Of a stretch of DNA of 10,227 bases, positions 1-6,224 are shown in pieces. The position numbers were made by a program, and so were the translations under genes. Positions within the stretch are counted from its first letter, which is position 1. Every line of letters begins with the position of its first letter. Source of the stretch: an uncultured Collinsella sp. (lineage in GTDB: Bacteria > Actinomycetota > Coriobacteriia > Coriobacteriales > Coriobacteriaceae); NCBI GenBank assembly GCA_900544225.1, contig UQUD01000064.1:1-10227 (forward strand). The letters are read 5' to 3'. The notes under the pieces are model-generated. The model worked only from the letters and a program-made list of their open reading frames with translations. It searched no databases and was not told the origin of the DNA.

Positions 1-346
1 CATCGGAAAGCAAGGCGCCGGCCGCCGCCGTGACGTGCGTGCCGTCGACCGTAATGTCGGAGAGGCCTTCGCCCAGCGCCACGACGACGCCACGGATGCC
101 CTTGTCGCCGACGAGCAGGTCGGAGCCGTTGCCCACGATGGTAAGCGGCAGGTCGCAGCGATAGCAGGTATCGAGCGTGGCGACGAGGCCCTGCTCAGTA
201 TCGGGCGTGACAAAGACGTCGGCCGGGCCGCCGATCTTAAACGTGGTGTGCTCGCGCATGGGCTCGCTCATCAACACGTTGTCCTCGCCGGCAACGCCAG
301 CAAGTGCGCACAGCAGGTCCTCGTTAAAAAAGTCGTTCTCGTGCAT
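1..346 (-). CDS. murB: UDP-N-acetylenolpyruvoylglucosamine reductase MurB, N-terminal part (runs off the window)
   Basis: MurB reduces UDP-GlcNAc-enolpyruvate to UDP-MurNAc with NADPH and FAD in the cytoplasmic phase of peptidoglycan synthesis. Reading the minus strand from an ATG at 346-344 gives an open frame of 115 codons to the window edge. It shows the N-terminal FAD-binding half: HTTFKIGGPADVF at residues 33-45 and IVGNGSDLLVGDKGIRGVV from about residue 72, the usual MurB 'HTTF(R/K)IGGPA' and 'GxGSNLLV' signatures, here with Asp in place of the common Asn. The C-terminal substrate and catalytic domains lie outside the window. A purine-rich stretch just upstream of the ATG (AAAGGCGG) can act as ribosome site. 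The gene is divergent from the LacI-family gene and has no obvious link to the sugar locus. The family call is firm; the exact start is fairly sure. Confidence 0.9.
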   Translation of the reverse strand, partial: MHENDFFNEDLLCALAGVAGEDNVLMSEPMREHTTFKIGGPADVFVTPDTEQGLVATLDTCYRCDLPLTIVGNGSDLLVGDKGIRGVVVALGEGLSDITVDGTHVTAAAGALLSD

Positions 347-488
347 ACGAATATCCGCCTTTTGGTGGTCGTTGTCATCAATCGATTGCAATATACCCCA
401 CCCGGACGGATTTGGTGCGCTGGCGGCGATAAAACAGCCGTCTACCGGATTGGTAAAGTGTTTATCACCGAGGTAGAGGGGTAGTCGC

Positions 489-525
489 TATACTTTCAAG
501 AGATTGCGCGTAAACCCGGAAGGAG
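489..525 (+). promoter_or_regulatory. Candidate -10 box and ribosome site for the LacI-family gene
   Basis: TATACT at 489-494 is a good -10 candidate in the gap between the divergent murB and lacI-type genes. No convincing -35 box stands 16-18 bp upstream. GGAAGGAG at 518-525 is a strong ribosome site 4 nt before the ATG at 530 and fixes that start. Other upstream sequence in 347-488 shows no gene. Confidence 0.4.
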
Positions 526-529
526 CGAG

Positions 530-1558
530 ATGGCCAACAAAGTCACCCTCAAGCAGATCGCCCAGGAGGTGGGGCTTTCCCCCTCGTCGGTCTCGCTTGT
601 GCTCAATAATCGGCCCTGTCGCATCTCGGAAGAAAACCGCAAGCTCATCAAAGAGGTCGCGGCGCGCAACCACTATGTTCCCAACCAGATTGCGCGTAGC
701 CTGGTCATGCGCGAGTCGCGCACGCTGGGCCTTATCGTCCCTAACATCGAGAGCCGCTTTTTTGCCTCGCTTGCCGGCAGCTTGGAAAAGCGCTGCCGCG
801 AGGACGGCTATGCGCTCTTTATTACCAGCTCGGGCGGAAGTGCCGACGACGATCTGGAGCTGCTGCGCCAGCTGGTGACGCGCGGCGTCGACGGTGTCTT
901 CCTGGTCGTAGGCGACGAGTTCTCCGACGACCGCGCCCTGCGCGAAGAAGTCAGCCATCTGCCTATCCCTGCCGTGATGGTCGATCGTGCCATTGAGGGG
1001 CTCGAGTGCGACAAGGTGATGTTCGACCACGAGATGGGTGGCTACATGGCCACTCGCTATCTGATCGAGCAGGGCCACCGTCGCATTGCCTGCTTGGTTA
1101 ACGCGCGCCGTTCCAATACGGGGCGTAAGCGACTTGCCGGCTATGAGCGCGCGCTGCGCGAGGTTGGCCTGCCTATCGACGCACGTTTGGAGTTTGAGAG
1201 CGAGTACTACATTCCGAGTGCCTATGAGGCCTCGGAGGCGGTGCTCGCAACTGATGCCACCGCTGTGTTCGCAAGTTCGGATAACATCGCCCTCGGTCTG
1301 CTCAAGCGCTTGCACGAGATGGGGAAGAGCATCCCGGGCGATATCTCGGTGGTGAGCTATGACAACTCGGCGGCCGACGTTCTCTTTGAGCCGGCGCTGA
1401 CCGCGATTGAGCAGGATCCTGGTGTCCTTGCGGAGCATGCTTTTGGCTGCATGTCCAAGCGTCTTGCCGGTAGGGGCGGCAGGCGTGCCGAAGAGGTCGT
1501 CCTGGAGCCGGCGCTTATCGTTAAGGGCAGCGTGCTCGAACTTACCGAATGTAGCTAA
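530..1558 (+). CDS. LacI-family transcriptional regulator
   Basis: A 342-residue cytoplasmic DNA-binding regulator of the LacI/GalR family, of normal family length. Residues 5-50 form the LacI helix-turn-helix and hinge region (VTLKQIAQEVGLSPSSVS, then VLNNR). From about residue 62 the periplasmic-binding-protein-like effector domain follows, starting with the typical TLGLIVPNIESRFFA; near residue 250 lies the typical FASSDNIALGLLKRLHEMG, then ISVVSYDN. Such proteins usually bind a sugar or sugar phosphate and release their operator. The start is set by GGAAGGAG 4 nt upstream. It is separated from the next operon by a 188-bp gap and has no palindromic operator that I can identify with confidence, so whether it controls murB, itself or the PTS locus is open. 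The family assignment is secure; the effector is unknown. Confidence 0.93.
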   Translation: MANKVTLKQIAQEVGLSPSSVSLVLNNRPCRISEENRKLIKEVAARNHYVPNQIARSLVMRESRTLGLIVPNIESRFFASLAGSLEKRCREDGYALFITSSGGSADDDLELLRQLVTRGVDGVFLVVGDEFSDDRALREEVSHLPIPAVMVDRAIEGLECDKVMFDHEMGGYMATRYLIEQGHRRIACLVNARRSNTGRKRLAGYERALREVGLPIDARLEFESEYYIPSAYEASEAVLATDATAVFASSDNIALGLLKRLHEMGKSIPGDISVVSYDNSAADVLFEPALTAIEQDPGVLAEHAFGCMSKRLAGRGGRRAEEVVLEPALIVKGSVLELTECS

Positions 1559-1592
1559 ACGTACTTGTTTGTTTGCATAGATTGCATGCGGA

Positions 1593-1617
1593 GTGTCTGC
1601 TATTTGCCGGCAGGCAC
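1593..1617 (+). other. Hairpin after the LacI-family gene, without a U-tract
   Basis: GTGTCTGC (1593-1600) pairs with GCAGGCAC (1610-1617), eight pairs including one G-U, around a 9-nt loop. It sits 35 nt after the stop of the LacI-family gene but is followed by CCCC and not by T residues, so it is at best a weak terminator. The rest of 1559-1700 holds no gene that I can support. Confidence 0.3.
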
Positions 1618-1700
1618 CCCGGCCCTCGTCCGTGAACTCTTCCGCTGGGCGAGCCATAGACGCCACGCACCGATGCGATAAAGCAGTGGCTTGAAATTGG

Positions 1701-1709
1701 TGCTATATT
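1701..1709 (+). promoter_or_regulatory. Candidate extended -10 promoter for the small protein/GntR operon
   Basis: TG at 1701-1702 followed after one base by TATATT (1704-1709) has the layout of an extended -10 box, 37 nt before the ATG at 1747. No good -35 box is seen. The preceding bases read ATTGGT (1696-1701), which resembles the first part of the operator motif found at the three catabolic units, so autoregulation is conceivable but weakly supported. Confidence 0.4.
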
Positions 1710-1746
1710 CGGCTTGAGTTGTTTAATGCTAGTACGGGAGGCTGAT

Positions 1747-2238
1747 ATGGGGCTGTTCAAGAAGAAAAACCCGCAGGATGCCTTTGATTCCGATGTGTTT
1801 ACCATCACGGATACGATTTTGGACCCGCCGCGGTTTACATTTTTGCCGGCTATCTACCAGGATGCCACGCGCCGCAAGTGGGCCGTGCATCAGCGCGGCG
1901 GTGAGCCGAAGATTTTTGACTATGCGGACGTGCTGCAGTGCGAGATTGTCGAGACCGGAAATCCCGAGGATGTGCCGGAGGTTAGCAAGCGCGAACTAGC
2001 TCAGCAGATTTTGATTAATCCAGCTCAGGCTACTAAAAACAACGCTGCCAAGCGTAATATGTGCCTTGGTATGGGTGTCATCGTTGCCGTGCAAACCGGC
2101 GAGGATGAGATTTCGAAGCTTGAGATTCCGGTGACCGCGGGCGAAGTCAAGCGAGACTCCGGCCTATATCGGTCGTATCGGAACGTTGCGGAGCAGATCA
2201 AAGAAGCCTTCGACGCCATGGGGCGTCCGGAGCAATGA
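1747..2238 (+). CDS. Small protein of unknown function, upstream of the GntR genes
   Basis: A 163-residue soluble protein that I cannot assign to a named function. It starts MGLFKKK and has no signal peptide or membrane helix. The pattern of a short charged N-terminus, a central 'IFDYADVLQCEIVETGN' segment (about residues 57-73), then a small Gly-rich or hydrophobic stretch (MCLGMGVIVAV, about 107-117) and a final YRSYRNVAEQIKEAF helix recalls domains of uncharacterised proteins that are attached to zinc-ribbon or SHOCT-type modules, but neither module is present here. The start chosen is the ATG at 1747, 5 nt after GGGAGG (1736-1741); an in-frame ATG at 1726 and a TTG at 1714 lack such a site. 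It lies 35 bp before the first GntR gene on the same strand with no terminator between, so it is probably co-transcribed. No role in the sugar pathway can be claimed. Confidence 0.75.
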   Translation: MGLFKKKNPQDAFDSDVFTITDTILDPPRFTFLPAIYQDATRRKWAVHQRGGEPKIFDYADVLQCEIVETGNPEDVPEVSKRELAQQILINPAQATKNNAAKRNMCLGMGVIVAVQTGEDEISKLEIPVTAGEVKRDSGLYRSYRNVAEQIKEAFDAMGRPEQ

Positions 2239-2273
2239 TGTCTGCAGCATCAAGCGGTTGAGGAGCCGTGCCC

Positions 2274-3041
2274 ATGCCGAGTGAACCATATGCGATTCCG
2301 CCCAATGATTGCGCCTTTGAGGGCATTCTTTGGTATATCAATCATTATGACCTGCAGGGTGGCGACCGGCTGCCCGCCGAGCGTGTGCTCTGTGAAGAGC
2401 TGGGCGTGTCGCGCACGGCGTTGCGTGCTGCGATCGCGCGCCTTATTTCGTGCGGAACTTTGGAAAGCCGCCGCGGTTCGGGCACCTATGTGTGTCCTCC
2501 CAAACCGCTGAACATCTTTCAGGAAACATGGAACTATACGCAGGCGGTGGAGAGGGTTGGCTCAAAGTCGACCGCACGCCTGGTTTGGTCCAAGGTCGTG
2601 TACGCCGATATCGATCTGGCCCAAAAGGCCCAGATCGACCTGGGCATGCCGCTTTTCTGCATTCGACGTGTGCGCGTGGTTAATGGTTCCCCGGCGTCGA
2701 TTGAGACGGCCCACGTCAATCTGTCTTTGTGCCCCTCGCTTCCCGATCACGATTTTGAGCAGGAAAGCCTCTACGACGTTTTGCTCAAAGAAGGGAATGT
2801 CCATGTGACGCACGGCAAGGAGCATATTTCCATCAGCCGTCTGAACGCCGACGAGGCCAAGTTGCTGGGTGCTCAGGAGGGCACGCCGGTGTTTTACAAG
2901 GCTTCGCACGAGCGTGACGAGAACGATGGCTTTGTCGAGTATTGCAAGTCCGTGATTCTGCCGACCAAGTATCGTTTTGCCGATAACGGCGAGGCAGACG
3001 GCGTTGCGACGAAGGTAGGTGTCGAATGGCTGATGCAGTAG
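2274..3041 (+). CDS. GntR-family (HutC/UTRA type) transcriptional regulator, first of two
   Basis: A 255-residue cytoplasmic regulator. Residues about 12-75 form the GntR winged helix-turn-helix, with LPAERVLCEELGVSRTAL (33-50) and the wing motif RRGSGTYV (66-73). The remainder matches the UTRA effector domain of the HutC subfamily, including ASIETAHVNLSLCP in the middle and FVEYCKSVILPTKYRF near the C-terminus. UTRA domains generally bind phosphorylated sugars or similar small ligands, which would suit a PTS product here (inference). AGGAG at 2261-2265 lies 8 nt before the ATG at 2274; a GTG at 2268 is only 2 nt from it and is a poorer start. The last 16 bp overlap the next GntR gene. Family call is secure; target operators are discussed under the repeated motif. 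Confidence 0.93.
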   Translation: MPSEPYAIPPNDCAFEGILWYINHYDLQGGDRLPAERVLCEELGVSRTALRAAIARLISCGTLESRRGSGTYVCPPKPLNIFQETWNYTQAVERVGSKSTARLVWSKVVYADIDLAQKAQIDLGMPLFCIRRVRVVNGSPASIETAHVNLSLCPSLPDHDFEQESLYDVLLKEGNVHVTHGKEHISISRLNADEAKLLGAQEGTPVFYKASHERDENDGFVEYCKSVILPTKYRFADNGEADGVATKVGVEWLMQ

Positions 3042-3739
3042 AAGACTTGCCGGTTTACAAACAAATTCGCCGCTGCATTGCGGAGCGAATCGAGCGCGGC
3101 GACTACCCGACGGGCTCGATGATTCCGTCCGAAAACGAGCTGGCCGAGGAGTTTGGCACGACGCGCCTGACAATCCGAAGTGCCATGGACGAGCTGGTCA
3201 AAAGTGGCCAGATTCGTCGCGTGCAGGGCAAGGGCGCCTTTGTGGGACACAAGTGGTTTGACGAGCACGAACGCAAGGGCGGCTTCCGTCAGTCGGTTCT
3301 GGCGTCGGGCGCGACGCCGTCGGTGCGCATTCTGGCGCGCTCCAAACGCTACGCCGGCCCGTATTACGCCGACCTGTTTGGCATCGCCGAGGACGATCTG
3401 CTTTACTCGGTGCGCCGTCTCAACTGCATTGATGGGGAGCCCGTGTCGATTGAGATGACGCTGATTCCGTGTCTGCTGTTTCCGGGCATCGAAGACGTGG
3501 ACATTTCGGTCTTCAGCCTGTTCGAGACCTACGACATGTTGGGGCGCAAACCGGACAAGTCGATTGAGAAACTCGATATTGAAGCGCTGGGCGCACGCGA
3601 TGCGAGTTTGCTCAATCTTGAGCCGGGCGACCTGGCGCTCGTACTGGAATGCATGACCTATGACTCGAGTGGGCAGGCGATCGAGCATGCCAAGTCTTTT
3701 AACCGCGGTGATGCCGGCGGATATACCTACAACTATTAG
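3026..3739 (+). CDS. GntR-family (HutC/UTRA type) transcriptional regulator, second of two
   Basis: A 237-residue regulator of the same subfamily as the preceding gene but clearly diverged from it. The winged helix-turn-helix covers residues about 8-75: PVYKQIRRCIAERIERGDYP, then IPSENELAEEFGTTRLTIR (33-51) and RVQGKGAFV (65-73), all canonical for GntR. The UTRA domain follows from about residue 85, with VRRLNCIDGEPVSIEMTLIP as its typical core. The ATG at 3026 overlaps the upstream gene by 16 bp, and GAAGGTAGGT (3011-3020) inside that gene supplies the ribosome site, so translation is probably coupled and the two regulators made in similar amounts. A terminator follows directly. Its position next to the PTS/deglycase units and the shared motif before them make it, alone or with its partner, the likely local regulator. 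Effector unknown. Confidence 0.93.
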   Translation: MADAVEDLPVYKQIRRCIAERIERGDYPTGSMIPSENELAEEFGTTRLTIRSAMDELVKSGQIRRVQGKGAFVGHKWFDEHERKGGFRQSVLASGATPSVRILARSKRYAGPYYADLFGIAEDDLLYSVRRLNCIDGEPVSIEMTLIPCLLFPGIEDVDISVFSLFETYDMLGRKPDKSIEKLDIEALGARDASLLNLEPGDLALVLECMTYDSSGQAIEHAKSFNRGDAGGYTYNY

Positions 3740-3745
3740 CGTCTA

Positions 3746-3781
3746 GAGCATCCTCGTGCACGGCGGGGTGCTCATTTTTTT
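3746..3781 (+). terminator. Rho-independent terminator of the regulator operon
   Basis: GAGCATCC (3746-3753) pairs with GGGTGCTC (3766-3773), eight pairs with one G-U, followed by A and seven T residues (3775-3781). It begins 6 nt after the stop codon of the second GntR gene and insulates the deglycase/PTS units from the regulator operon. Confidence 0.88.
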
Positions 3782-3855
3782 ACGGACATGTGTCGCATGA
3801 CCGATGAACGGCAAAAACTGACCGTCTACCGAGAGGGGAGGATGAAATCAAAAAA

Positions 3856-3899
3856 TCGGTATTAAAAACGGCTAACCTGTAATCGTTCACTGGTATTAA
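3856..3899 (+). promoter_or_regulatory. Paired operator motif and promoter of unit 1 (deglycase copy 1, EIIA, EIIB)
   Basis: TCGGTATTAA (3856-3865) and CTGGTATTAA (3890-3899) are two same-direction copies of a motif that recurs before the other two catabolic units; the GGTAT cores are 34 bp apart. TGTAAT at 3878-3883 between them is a -10 candidate; no clear -35 box is seen. The downstream copy would cover the transcription start. I read these as binding sites for one or both GntR regulators, since GntR/HutC operators often carry a TGGTAT-like half site (family knowledge) and the regulators lie next door (inference). Confidence 0.6.
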
Positions 3900-3904
3900 G
3901 AACC

Positions 3905-3994
3905 TTTGAATTGTTGAGCTTGGGGCCAAGATGTCCACAAGGTTAAGCGGCGAGACGGGGCGGCAAGCCTGTCCATTCCGTGCGACAATTCAAA
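3905..3994 (+). other. Long-range inverted repeat in the leader of deglycase copy 1
   Basis: TTTGAATTGT (3905-3914) is perfectly complementary to ACAATTCAAA (3985-3994), and two more pairs (one G-U) extend the helix inward. It would close a 90-nt structure just upstream of the ribosome site (AAAGGAG, 4004-4010). A smaller inverted repeat, CTTG/CAAG (3919-3922 and 3927-3930), lies inside it. The rest of 3782-4015 contains no supported gene. Folding in the RNA and any regulatory role are inference. Confidence 0.5.
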
Positions 3995-4015
3995 CTGCTC
4001 GTGAAAGGAGCGGGA

Positions 4016-5077
4016 ATGAAGGAGACCGAGAAGATCGAGATCATGCACTTCGACCAGGAGGGCTACCTCGAGGACGGCAGGAACGTCTACGAGGCCGGCA
4101 AGAAGATGACCGCCCTGGCCGACCGCGTGCACGAGGAGGGCTACGACGCCGTCTTCCTGATGGGCGTCGGCGGCACCTGGGACGAGTTCATGCAGCTCGA
4201 GTACCTCATGAACAAGTTCGGCGACCGCGACCTCGAGGTCTACCTGATCCACGCCGCCGAGTGGAACGTCATGGGCCACAAGCGCATGACCGACAGGTCC
4301 GTCGTGCTGACCGCCTCCGAGTCCGGCACCACCCCCGAGGTGCTCGAGGCCGTCGGCAAGATGAGGGAGATGGGCGTGCGCGTCTTCGCCATGACCAACC
4401 CCGAGGGCAAGATCGGGCAGGCCGTGGGCGCCGAGAACTGCGTCATGATGGCCTCCGACCACGGCGCCGGCGGCTGCGAGAAGGGCTACTACCTCGCCGA
4501 CTGCTTCGGCCTGCGCCTGCTCAACCGCCGCGGCTGCTTCCCCAAGTTCGACCTGTTCATCGAGCAGACGAAGGACGTCTGGAAGGACATGCTCGACATC
4601 CGCAAGCGCTTCGAGCCGCGCGCCGAGGAGCTCGCCAGGAAGTACGCGCTGGCCGACTACACCATGTTCATCGGCTCGGGCGCGCTGTGGGGCGAGACCA
4701 TCCTGTACTCCATGTGCCTGCTCGAGGAGATGCAGTGGAAGCGCATCCGCCACATCACCTCGCACGACTTCTTCCACGGCACGCTCGAGCTGCTCGAGCC
4801 CGGCGTCCCGGTGTTCCTGTTCATGGGAGAGGACGAGTGCCGCGCCCTCGACGAGCGCGTCCGCGCCTTCCTCACCAGCGGCGTGACCGGCGACGAGGAC
4901 TACGTCATCATCGACACCGCCGAGTACGCGATTCCGGGCCTGGACGACGACTTCCGCGTCATCGTGTCCCCCTGGATCCTGTCCGTGCTGACCACCGACC
5001 GCCTCGCGCGCAACTACGAGCTGGTCACCAAGCACAACCTCAAGTACCGCCGCTACTACCACCAGTTCGACTACTAA
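4016..5077 (+). CDS. SIS-domain sugar-phosphate deglycase (fructosamine-6-phosphate deglycase type), copy 1
   Basis: A 353-residue cytoplasmic enzyme of the SIS superfamily, closest in style to FrlB, FraB and the Gfr deglycases, which split 6-phosphorylated Amadori products into glucose 6-phosphate and the free amine or amino acid. The first SIS domain spans about residues 35-175, with the phosphate-binding pattern VFLMGVGGTWDEF (46-58) and LTASESGTTPEVLEAV (98-113); the second runs from about 205 to 345. In LLEEMQW the last Glu (E238) is 16 residues before His254 in FFHG, the spacing of the catalytic Glu/His pair I recall for FraB. The ATG at 4016 has AAAGGAG 5 nt upstream; an in-frame GTG at 3980 lacks such support. 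It leads a unit with EIIA and EIIB. Only two sense codons (Gly271, Ile306) end in A or T, unlike neighbouring genes. The amine or sugar is not determined by sequence. Confidence 0.88.
   Translation: MKETEKIEIMHFDQEGYLEDGRNVYEAGKKMTALADRVHEEGYDAVFLMGVGGTWDEFMQLEYLMNKFGDRDLEVYLIHAAEWNVMGHKRMTDRSVVLTASESGTTPEVLEAVGKMREMGVRVFAMTNPEGKIGQAVGAENCVMMASDHGAGGCEKGYYLADCFGLRLLNRRGCFPKFDLFIEQTKDVWKDMLDIRKRFEPRAEELARKYALADYTMFIGSGALWGETILYSMCLLEEMQWKRIRHITSHDFFHGTLELLEPGVPVFLFMGEDECRALDERVRAFLTSGVTGDEDYVIIDTAEYAIPGLDDDFRVIVSPWILSVLTTDRLARNYELVTKHNLKYRRYYHQFDY
4016..5077 (+). repeat. 1062-bp perfect direct repeat, first copy
   Basis: Base-by-base comparison with 9166-10227 shows no difference from the A of the ATG through the stop codon. 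The base before the ATG and those further upstream differ between copies, so the left edge of the identity is exactly the start codon. The unit-to-unit distance is 5150 bp. Confidence 0.97.
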
Positions 5078-5098
5078 TTTCATTTGGGGGAAACCGCA

Positions 5099-5518
5099 AT
5101 GAGGCAATACATCTTTGCCAGCCACGCGCATTTTGCGACCGGCATCAAAGAGAGCACCGAGCTGCTCTCGGGCGCGCGCGATAACGTCCACGACCTGTCG
5201 ATGTTTGTCGACGGCCGCACCGACGTCGCCGAGGAGGCCGCCAAGCTCCTGGCGACCTTCGACCCCGCCGACGACGTAATCGTGTGCACCGACCTGTTTG
5301 GCGGCAGCGTCAACAACGAGTTCACCAAGATCGTCCAGACGCGCCCCAACACCTACCTGGTTGCCAACATGAATCTGCCGCTGCTGATCCAGCTGCTCTT
5401 TTCGGACCAGGAGGCTCCCGCCGATCAGGTTATCCGCGAGATCCTCGCGGCTGACGACACGCGCGTCAAGTTTGTCAACGACCTGCTGACCGATGCGGAT
5501 GACGAGGAAGAGTTCTAG
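5099..5518 (+). CDS. PTS mannose-family EIIA component
   Basis: A 139-residue cytoplasmic EIIA protein of the mannose/fructose/sorbose PTS family, of the usual length for a stand-alone domain. It accepts phosphate from HPr and hands it to EIIB. The N-terminus IFASHAHFATGI (5-16) carries the phospho-acceptor histidine, His9, in the family's 'SHGxFAxG' setting; VCTDLFGGSVNN (62-73) and NMNLPLL (90-96) are the other conserved family segments. The tail is strongly acidic (DADDEEEF). The ATG at 5099 follows GGGGG (5086-5090) by 8 nt and starts 21 bp after the deglycase stop, so the genes are co-transcribed. Its codons are mixed at the third position, in clear contrast to the deglycase before it. 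HPr and enzyme I are not in the window. Confidence 0.93.
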   Translation: MRQYIFASHAHFATGIKESTELLSGARDNVHDLSMFVDGRTDVAEEAAKLLATFDPADDVIVCTDLFGGSVNNEFTKIVQTRPNTYLVANMNLPLLIQLLFSDQEAPADQVIREILAADDTRVKFVNDLLTDADDEEEF

Positions 5519-5539
5519 TCACCGCCTGCTATTAATGGG

Positions 5540-5553
5540 GCCGGGTTTCCGGC
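5540..5553 (+). other. Small hairpin between EIIA and EIIB
   Basis: GCCGG (5540-5544) pairs with CCGGC (5549-5553) around GTTT, inside the 57-bp gap and before the EIIB ribosome site. There is no T-run, so it is not a terminator; it could affect mRNA stability or EIIB translation. Confidence 0.3.
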
Positions 5554-5575
5554 ATGAGACCTTTGGGGGTCAATC

Positions 5576-6058
5576 ATGATTCAACTGCTTCGCGTCGACC
5601 ATCGTCTGCTTCATGGCCAGGTGGCCGTCTCTTGGGTCCAGGGCTTGGGCTCCGACTGCATCTTCTGCGTTGGCGACAAGGTTGCCAACGATCCCGTCTG
5701 GAAGACTACGCTCAAGATGGGAAAGCCGGCCAACGTCAAGCTCGTCATTAAGGACATGGAGCACGCCATCGAGGCCATCAACTCCGGTGTTACCGATAAG
5801 TACAAGATGATCATCTGCGTCGCCAGCATCGCCGAGGCCAAGCAGCTTGTCGACGGCTGCCCGCAGATCACCTCCATCAACCTGGGCAACACCAAGTCCA
5901 AGGACGAGCAGCGTCCCGATGCCCGTAAGATCTCCCGCCAGATCTTTGTGACTGCTGCCGAGGAAGAGGACATTCGCGAGCTCGTCGGCCGCGGTGTCGA
6001 GGTCGAGATTCGCGCTCTGGCCGACGACCCCAAGGTCGATGCCCTAAGCGCCCTCTAA
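5576..6058 (+). CDS. PTS mannose-family EIIB component
   Basis: A 160-residue cytoplasmic EIIB protein of the mannose/fructose/sorbose family at normal length. It receives phosphate from EIIA and passes it to the sugar bound by EIIC/EIID. The N-terminal RVDHRLLHGQVAVSW (6-20) is the family hallmark and contains the phospho-acceptor His13. The middle segment KMIICVASIAEAKQLV and SINLGNTKSK, with final FVTAAEEEDI and VEIRALADDP, follow the usual EIIB order. The ATG at 5576 lies 6 nt after GGGGG (5565-5569). It is the last gene of unit 1 and is followed by a 9-bp GC-rich hairpin. The substrate cannot be read from EIIB alone. Confidence 0.94.
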   Translation: MIQLLRVDHRLLHGQVAVSWVQGLGSDCIFCVGDKVANDPVWKTTLKMGKPANVKLVIKDMEHAIEAINSGVTDKYKMIICVASIAEAKQLVDGCPQITSINLGNTKSKDEQRPDARKISRQIFVTAAEEEDIRELVGRGVEVEIRALADDPKVDALSAL

Positions 6059-6069
6059 TTGGGAACCAC

Positions 6070-6092
6070 GGGCGGCGCGCACGGCGCCGCCC
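6070..6092 (+). terminator. GC-rich hairpin after EIIB, probable weak terminator
   Basis: GGGCGGCGC (6070-6078) and GCGCCGCCC (6084-6092) form a perfect 9-bp stem with loop GCACG, starting 12 nt after the EIIB stop. The following bases CTATTCGT contain few T residues, so termination may be partial or factor-assisted. Confidence 0.55.
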
Positions 6093-6172
6093 CTATTCGT
6101 GGGCGTACCGGATAAACGCTTTACCCGTTACCCCCATCTACCGTTCACCGGGAGTACACGCCCGTTGAGCGA

Positions 6173-6215
6173 TTGGTATTAAATAGTTTTCGCATGACTA
6201 TATAATTGGTATCAA
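6173..6215 (+). promoter_or_regulatory. Paired operator motif and promoter of unit 2 (EIIC, EIID, epimerase)
   Basis: TTGGTATTAA (6173-6182) and TTGGTATCAA (6206-6215) are direct copies of the shared motif with GGTAT cores 33 bp apart. A perfect TATAAT at 6201-6206 touches the downstream copy, so a bound repressor would block the -10 region. No standard -35 hexamer is evident; the upstream copy lies over and just upstream of where it would be. The 14-base stretches starting at 6171 and 6201 recur exactly before deglycase copy 2 (9071 and 9103), which argues for common control. Confidence 0.7.
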
Positions 6216-6224
6216 ATCATTTGC

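Noticed and set aside
447..468. GATTGGTA before the LacI-family gene as another copy of the shared operator
   Set aside because: Matches only the first eight bases of the motif, has no second copy at 33-35 bp and stands alone; could be chance.
35..484. Plus-strand open frames over the first 480 bases
   Set aside because: The minus strand encodes MurB with its conserved motifs over 1-346, so the plus-strand frames are shadows.
488..1666. Long minus-strand open frames opposite the LacI-family gene and opposite the second GntR gene (2894-3688)
   Set aside because: Shadows of well-recognised coding genes; no ribosome site or protein family signal.
3842..3865. Seven-codon reading frame after AGAGGGGAGG before unit 1, as a possible leader peptide
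   Set aside because: The ribosome-site-like bases touch the ATG with no spacing, and the frame lies upstream of the predicted -10 box and runs into the operator motif.
3980..4015. Upstream GTG start extending deglycase copy 1 by 12 residues, and a TTG start at 9073 extending copy 2
   Set aside because: The extensions differ between copies and the second runs through the promoter; identity begins exactly at the ATG, which in both cases has a well-placed ribosome site.
3931..5184. Long plus-strand open frame in a second reading frame over deglycase copy 1
   Set aside because: Same composition effect; the product is Arg/Pro-rich and resembles no protein, while the overlapping frame encodes a clear SIS protein.
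3896..5191. Very long minus-strand open frame opposite deglycase copy 1 (and the matching one at 9079-10212)
   Set aside because: Almost every deglycase codon ends in G or C, which removes stop codons from other frames. The antisense translation is low-complexity (runs of Val, Leu, Ala, Glu, His) with no family resemblance.
6173..6215. Sigma-54 type (-24/-12) promoter, often used for mannose-family PTS operons with LevR-type activators
   Set aside because: The TTGGTAT motifs lack the GC element at -12, no LevR-type activator is present, and a standard TATAAT is found instead.
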